64,000 nt of DNA from Gracilaria vermiculophylla (Eukaryota > Rhodophyta > Florideophyceae > Gracilariales > Gracilariaceae). The stretch spans positions 4,467,402-4,531,401 of the forward strand of contig JAHNZQ020000004.1 in NCBI GenBank assembly GCA_019155205.2. Direction: 5' to 3'. Below the pieces are notes generated by a model. It was given only the letters and a program-made list of their open reading frames with translations. It was not told where the DNA came from and searched no databases. Of this stretch, positions 59,274 to 64,000 are shown piece by piece. Position numbers and translations under genes: made by a program. Within the stretch, counting starts at the first letter, position 1. Every line of letters starts with the position of its first letter.

Positions 59274-60509
59274 TCAATGCTCATACCCGCCGATTCGTGT
59301 ATATCCATCCCTGACGAGATTCTCAATGTATGTGCATTGAGTTTTTCTCTTTTCGAGTTTGTCCGCAATACTTGTCGACACAACCGGACTCCAGTCGATT
59401 TCATTGCCCACGTACATTCGCATTGGTGTATATTTGACGGTTCTTTCTTCTCCGACTTCCGCACCTCCAACACCGGAAGGCGGTGGAAGCATATCGTACG
59501 TCCAGAGTGCCATTGGATAAAAATGACATGGAGCTCCGCTTTTCTCCGCTGTGAATATCATCGTGGCTACGGCCCCTTCATCGAAAGGTGATATCTCAAC
59601 ACTCCCCGTTTCCGCACTCCTTCTATCTCGCCCTCCTGACGGAGCGAACCACACCGCTTTTCCGCCCTTCTTCAATATGCGCTGTGTCTCCCAAATAGTT
59701 CGCCTATTGTGCTGCAGTTTCTGGTCCCGCAGCTCCGGTTGGTCATTGATATGTTTCTTTGAGTACACGGTGAGCAGATTTCGGCCGGCTGAAAATGGGG
59801 CAACCATGGGATCGTTCCTCACACGATCACCAGCCATGAACACCAGCTTCTCACAAAAACGTCGGTCGCATCCTGCAATCCAGTCCAATAAGAAATCGAT
59901 AGCATACGGGTCTCCCTCAGACTGGTGGTTGGACAAGAATATAACATTGTGTCCCTGTGATACGTAATTCTCCGCTTGACGAATATTTTCAATTCCGATG
60001 ACAGAACTCTTGGATCTATCAAGAAGAACACTGGAAAAGTCGAAGCCAAATTTGTAGTGATCGAACGGGTGTCGGATCCGTCGATGGTAAGATGAGAAAT
60101 CGAGAGGGTCTGCAATAGTTCTCCGACAGAGCTCTAGGAGGGTTGAGAACATAGCCTCCGTGAAATCGTCCGGATCCTCCTCCAATGATGGGTTTTCCGA
60201 GGCTGCCACTCCGTAGGATTTGTGCCAAGCTTTGAGGTTTTCGACTATGTGACGGGGTACTTGCCGTGAGTTGACAAGATAGTCGGCGCGCTCGAAGAAT
60301 CGCAATCCATCGACGGCTTCCAAGCGACTGGGGCTGGGAGCTTCGAAGGTGGAACGGTGATTCTCCTTGTCGAGAGAAATTAGAGCAGTAGCGCGCAAGC
60401 GGTAGATTCGTTGGCGGACCGCTGTTTGGGAATGGGCCGTGCTCGAGGCGGGCAACGACTGCAGCAAGCGTCGTAATGGCAGAGGAGACACAAAAGCGCA
60501 ATTTTTCAT
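59274..60509 (-). CDS. ATS1: Plastid glycerol-3-phosphate acyltransferase (ATS1-like)
   Basis: 411 aa. It acylates the sn-1 position of glycerol 3-phosphate from acyl-ACP, the first step of prokaryote-type glycerolipid synthesis in plastids. ATG 60509 opens an Arg/Ser-rich leader of about 45 residues (LPLRRLLQSLPASSTAHSQ), a plausible plastid transit peptide. The acyltransferase motif I is FLSNHQSEGDPYAIDF (NHx4D, about 194-200); motif II around FMAGDRVRNDPMVAPFSAGRN; motif III WFAPSGGRDRRS; motif IV CHFYPMALWTYDMLPPPSG. The length and the alpha-helical domain before motif I (about 70-165) fit the soluble plastid enzyme and not the membrane GPATs. Confidence 0.94.
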   Translation of the reverse strand: MKNCAFVSPLPLRRLLQSLPASSTAHSQTAVRQRIYRLRATALISLDKENHRSTFEAPSPSRLEAVDGLRFFERADYLVNSRQVPRHIVENLKAWHKSYGVAASENPSLEEDPDDFTEAMFSTLLELCRRTIADPLDFSSYHRRIRHPFDHYKFGFDFSSVLLDRSKSSVIGIENIRQAENYVSQGHNVIFLSNHQSEGDPYAIDFLLDWIAGCDRRFCEKLVFMAGDRVRNDPMVAPFSAGRNLLTVYSKKHINDQPELRDQKLQHNRRTIWETQRILKKGGKAVWFAPSGGRDRRSAETGSVEISPFDEGAVATMIFTAEKSGAPCHFYPMALWTYDMLPPPSGVGGAEVGEERTVKYTPMRMYVGNEIDWSPVVSTSIADKLEKRKTQCTYIENLVRDGYTRIGGYEH

Positions 60510-61464
60510 GACGCGGCGCGGAAGCTCGACCTCGGCGAAAGAGGAAGACTAGAATATGAAAGAGGACGACCTGGGCGTTTGTAAGAGGCAATGCTCGCAG
60601 ATGTCCCGCTGCACAAGGTAGCCTAGGTGATCGCCCGGCCGCGACTCCGAGGACGTGAGCGACAGTTCAGAGCGGTTCGGGTGCGACGGAGAAGACACGA
60701 GTGGAAAAGATATGCTGCTTGACAACAGCCTTTTGTTCGCCGATGCACGTGAGTCGCTGCCGTGGATGGTGTCGGTTCGCCTTCGCGCCCTGCTCCATTC
60801 GCGAGCGCCAATCATTGCGCCCCAAGTGGAAGAACAAGTGCGCTGCGGCCAATTATTTATTCGGGCCGCTGCTGCGCGTTATAAATCCACGAAGTGTTTG
60901 GATCACGTCCATCCTCGAGCACTAAGGCCAGGAGTGGCGCAGGGGTAAGGTGGCAATCATCTTTGCCGGGTGAGTCAACTTTCGCGGTGAACGCGAAGGT
61001 ATGTGATTCTAAAGACCACGGCTCTCCGTGTCGACTACTCCACAACCCGCGGGCGCATCGTCTGTTTTGGTATGGAAATATACACTGCGCGCTTGGGCAT
61101 GGAGCGCAACATCAGTCGCTTCAAGCCCAAGCGCGCAGTCTATATTCTATGCCCTATTCAGCACTGGGATTGTGCCATTACATTACTTTACCACTGTGTG
61201 ACTTTACTAAGCCTCGCCTCGGGACTCATACTGCAAGTAATGCCCCATAGCATCAAGAAAAAGAAAAGCAGCACATGAGCTCAGATGAAGTCCATGCGAC
61301 CCCTCAACGTACAAAACCATAAACATTCCACCCCTTCGTCCTCTTTCCCGCTCCTCTATTCCCACTTTTTCTGCTTGCCCCTCCACAGCGCGCAAATGCC
61401 CTGGAACAACGACTAAAGTACACCGTCGCATTTTCAAGCGCAAACAACTTGAACCAAATGTCCC
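60510..61464. other. Intergenic stretch with a strong hairpin
   Basis: Contains the GPAT promoter (GCGCCAATC at 60805-60813) and the downstream flank of the PP1 inhibitor gene, with a hairpin at 61077-61146. An open frame at 60655-60948 starts with GTG and shows no motif. Confidence 0.5.
61077..61146. repeat. 22-bp inverted repeat (hairpin), 26-nt loop
   Basis: The left arm 61077-61098 and right arm 61125-61146 pair over 22 positions with one mismatch; the core CTGCGCGCTTGGGC pairs perfectly with GCCCAAGCGCGCAG. It lies about 320 bp past the stop codon of the PP1 inhibitor gene and 570 bp upstream of the GPAT ATG. It could be an RNA structure, a terminator-like element, a small-RNA precursor or a chance palindrome from a former mobile element. 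Confidence 0.7.
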
Positions 61465-61917
61465 CTATTCACCCTTCGTTCCAATCTTTTCATCCCGCAC
61501 CGGCTTTTCTTCCCTTTCTAGCGGTTCTTCTTCCAAAGGGCACGAGTCCTCCACAATTGAACTTGACGGGAGCCGCCTCCTTGTCGTCGCCGGCCCCCCA
61601 CTACTGCTACTACTGCTATCGTTACTGCGTTTGTCATCGCCGTCGCCGCTGTCGTCCACTTCGCTTTCCGACGAGCTCTCATCCCAAGCACGTTTCTTAT
61701 GGTACACACAACAACTTTTCGAGCTTCGCTTTCCTTCGTGCTCGTTATCATGAGTGTCGGAAGTCCATCGTACTCGTGGCCTCCGGTGCAGCTCCAGTCT
61801 AAGTAATGGCGTAGGTGTTTCGGTCACAGTTACTGTATGAGTCGAGCTTGCTGGCACCGGCCGCGCCGGCCTTAATCGTGATGCTCTTGCGCCGCGCGTT
61901 CTTCTCCCTGGATTCAT
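61465..61917 (-). CDS. PPP1R11: Protein phosphatase 1 inhibitor-3 (PPP1R11/YPI1 family)
   Basis: 150 aa, ATG 61917. A small, mostly disordered PP1 regulator. The family core sits at about 45-85: RRPRVRWTSDTHDNEHEGKR, then SSKSCCVYHKKRAWDESSSES. The RVRW is the RVxF-type docking motif that inserts in the PP1 groove; the following CCVYHK replaces the CCCIYEK block. An acidic, Ser-rich stretch (SEVDDSGDGDD) and a Pro/Arg/Ser-rich C-terminus follow. The N-terminus is Arg/Pro-rich. In animals the protein also has E3-ligase activity; that is not predicted here. High confidence because the core is unmistakable. Confidence 0.94.
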   Translation of the reverse strand: MNPGRRTRGARASRLRPARPVPASSTHTVTVTETPTPLLRLELHRRPRVRWTSDTHDNEHEGKRSSKSCCVYHKKRAWDESSSESEVDDSGDGDDKRSNDSSSSSSGGPATTRRRLPSSSIVEDSCPLEEEPLEREEKPVRDEKIGTKGE

Positions 61918-62654
61918 TGCGCCATCAAACGGCAGGGTGATTTCCTTGCGATTTCTTTGCCGAGATGAGTTTCCGGTGATTGTATCTTGATTGGCAAATC
62001 TAGATCAGCTCGCCCACTGTGTAGATTAGGTAGACTGCGCAAGCAGCAAGGTAGTCGCCAACTGCACTACAATATCTGCAGCCAAAGAGCTTAGCGACGA
62101 GTATACTCCGTCGCCGCCCGCAAGCTTGCCGCTCGTGACCCTCTTCGGAACACCGAAATCTTCGAATGAACCACCGATGGCCTCCAACACTGCTGTGCAC
62201 AGTTAGGGTTCCTGGTGAACGAATGTGCGATTCTCTTATCAAGAACAAGGTTGCAGAGCAGCGCTGCACAAGAAATGAGAATGCTTTCTTCCGTATGTTG
62301 ATCTAGGTTGAACCGGTTCGAGCCCTTCACGACTAATTGCTCTTTCTTGGGGAGTTCATTTGAACAGGTGCCCTGTACAAGGGTAGTGCTTTTGAACGAA
62401 GCTCGACCAGTAGCCCGCCATGAAATGTGTCTATTCAAATGATTATTACAGAACTGTGAGCCTCGGAAAATCAGAAAAATGATCAATGGGTCAAGAATTT
62501 CACATGTTAAAAAACGGCCCTGAGGGACATTAAAATTAATCCCCCTATCGGGACATTTACGAAAAGAATTGTCCAATAACTAAAATATTTCGTTCACCGG
62601 TGATATGCTGACATCTGTCGTTCAAGCTTCATAAATCAAGAATTGACGTACATA
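61918..62654. other. Non-coding stretch before Tc1 copy C
   Basis: A 161-codon minus-strand frame (62576-62091) has no motif. Nothing else is recognised. Confidence 0.45.
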
Positions 62655-63930
62655 CAGACTGTTTCAAAAACATACGACATGCTGTGAAATCTCAAAAAAC
62701 TACCAAATGTATACTGTACGCCTACAAAAATAGGTTTCAGAAAAAAGTAAAGTCAAAAAAACGTTTCAAAAACATATGATCATCAATAACAAATCTTTAC
62801 TGCGCGACGCTCAATAGTTTATTTTGCATTCTTTTTGATGTTTAACGCTAATGAAACGTTTTGGCATCGAATTGATGTACTTTTCCACAGTTGAAACTGT
62901 TATAGATTTCCAGCAATTTTTAATACAGTTTTTGAGTTCAAAAACTGTCTAAAAATGCCTTTCATGCGCATAAACCATCCTCGCCAGCAGTCTTCAAACG
63001 TTTTCAATTGGGTTAAAATCTGGTGCGCGCGCCGGTAATTCTAGAACAGATACTTCAGACTCCTGTAGCCAATTTTTGATTAAAGATGAAGTGTGTACAG
63101 GCGCAGTATCCTGTTGAAAAAAGAAAATTTCTTCATGAAAACATAAACCGAGCGGTAAAAAATAACTTTATAGAACTTCTTGATATTTTTACGCACTCAT
63201 GTTTGTTTCAATGAAGGCAATTTCAGTCAAACCTTTTTTAGAAATACCTGCCCAAACCATTACAGAGCCTCTACATGAATGCCTGGTATAAACTTCATGA
63301 CGTTGTTTACGAAGATCGTGCCAATAAAATTTGTAGCAATCTGGTCCGTCCAAATTAAACTTTTTTTCATCATTAAGAATAATATTTTCCCATTTTTTTC
63401 TCCATTAAGCTTTTCCAGCACACCTGACAATCCTCTTGGGCTTGTGATGGTCTTGAAGAAAGGAAGTGTTTTTTTTTTTTTTTTTTAATAAGTTTGTGCT
63501 GTTTATCTGCCTCCATATATATGATTTGGGAACGTTGAGATTAAGATTAATTCTAATTGTTTCGCACGATACTTTTCCTTTGTACAGCTCCCTTTTTAAT
63601 ACCTCTCTTATCTACTGGTCTGAGCTTCTCTGGGCGTCCAGAAGATGATTTTAAGCACTATAGAGTCGGGTTTTATAGAAAAGTAGCAATTGTGACCCTA
63701 AAACGCTTCACTTTTTTAGCGATAGCACTGTAGGAATGTTTCTTGGCGTTTAACTTAACGATTTGAAGCTGTTTATGCTTGAAAAGTGGCGGGCGTCGAG
63801 CCATTTTTATTATAAAGAAGACGGTGTACATATCTTTTTGAAACGATTCTACCTAGACTATGTGCAAAATCTAGTCTACAGTACAGTTTTGGCGCACTTT
63901 TGAGGGGTAATATGTTTTTGAAACGCACTG
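62655..63930 (-). mobile_element. Tc1/mariner element, copy C
   Basis: TA on both sides (62653-62654 and 63931-63932). The outer repeats are CAGACTGTTTCAAAAACATA at the left and the complement of CAGTGCGTTTCAAAAACATA at the right; inner repeats of the same motif lie about 100 bp in from each end. It is 1276 bp and in the opposite orientation to copy A, to which it is clearly related along its whole length. It retains the target site of the solo LTR of copy A undisturbed (GACTA near 63854 on the plus strand, TAGTC on the minus). Confidence 0.92.
62810..63804 (-). pseudogene. Tc1 transposase of copy C, with stops and frame breaks
   Basis: The minus strand from ATG 63804 reads MARRPPLFKHKQLQIVKLNA and continues like copy A, but stops occur soon after (within the helix-turn-helix part) and later frames shift. 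The C-terminal blocks corresponding to QQDKASVH and SPDLNPIEN can be traced near 63100-63020 in altered form. It is inactive. Confidence 0.78.
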
Positions 63931-64000
63931 TATGTTAAAAATGGGAATTACAATCTGATGAGCTTTCTAAAAAGCCCTTCGCACCACTGACTTTTCCGCT

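Noticed and set aside
60655..60948. 97-codon plus-strand frame upstream of GPAT
   Set aside because: It begins with GTG and not ATG, has no motif, and overlaps open frames in other phases in GC-rich DNA. A spliced gene cannot be fully excluded.
1..64000. tRNA, rRNA, snRNA genes or CRISPR arrays
   Set aside because: I looked for T-loop-like GGTTCGAATCC runs and regularly spaced repeats and saw none that fit outside coding sequence; a covariance-model search would be needed to be sure.

Overview
The window reads as nuclear DNA of a photosynthetic, intron-poor eukaryote, most likely a florideophyte red alga similar to Chondrus. This is inference. It rests on mostly single-exon genes, plastid-type enzymes (a fused RibBA, an ATS1-like glycerol-3-phosphate acyltransferase, and GARS with a leader), algal/diatom-style Copia retrotransposons, and only two genes where I can see introns (three introns of 94-106 bp with GT..AG ends).

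Region 1 (1-17.5 kb) is a nest of transposable elements. From left to right it holds: a minus-strand LTR retrotransposon cut by the window edge, with a 552-bp LTR; a PIF/Harbinger remnant with a transposase and a convergent Myb-like second ORF, whose transposase reading begins exactly at that LTR; a MITE containing telomere-like repeats; a complete but decayed Copia element with 286-bp LTRs, a GATTT target duplication, an assembly gap and a likely self-primer; a Tc1/mariner element split by a solo copy of the 552-bp LTR with a TAGTC target duplication; and a second, more decayed Tc1 relative.

Region 2 (17.7-62 kb) is compact gene space on both strands. The genes cover vitamin and nucleotide metabolism (RibBA, GARS), lipids (GPAT, PEMT-like methyltransferase, an acyl-CoA-synthetase-like half protein), RNA and transcription (CDC5-like, RNA polymerase III subunit RPC11, cyclin K/T, an RRM protein), ribosome assembly (RRS1), peroxisomes (PEX16), signalling (a 1193-residue double-kinase protein, PP1 inhibitor-3, Siva-like, kelch, F-box/LRR), secretory-pathway enzymes (pepsin-type protease, PhoD-like phosphatase, alpha/beta hydrolase, putative glycosyltransferase) and a DegT-type sugar aminotransferase. 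Many genes are in divergent pairs with 0.5-0.9 kb between starts, and several of these gaps carry GCGCCAA cores. A third Tc1/mariner copy (62.7-63.9 kb) closes the window.

The observations most worth following are: the Copia element whose LTR carries a 16-nt complement of the sequence immediately after the LTR (Tf1-like self-priming); a protein joining a degenerate NAK-like kinase, an ANTH-like helical region and an intact Raf-type kinase; the solo LTR whose empty site is preserved in a second Tc1 copy in the same window; and a glycosyltransferase gene whose first ATGs lie inside the end of the RPC11 gene. No tRNA, rRNA or CRISPR array was seen.
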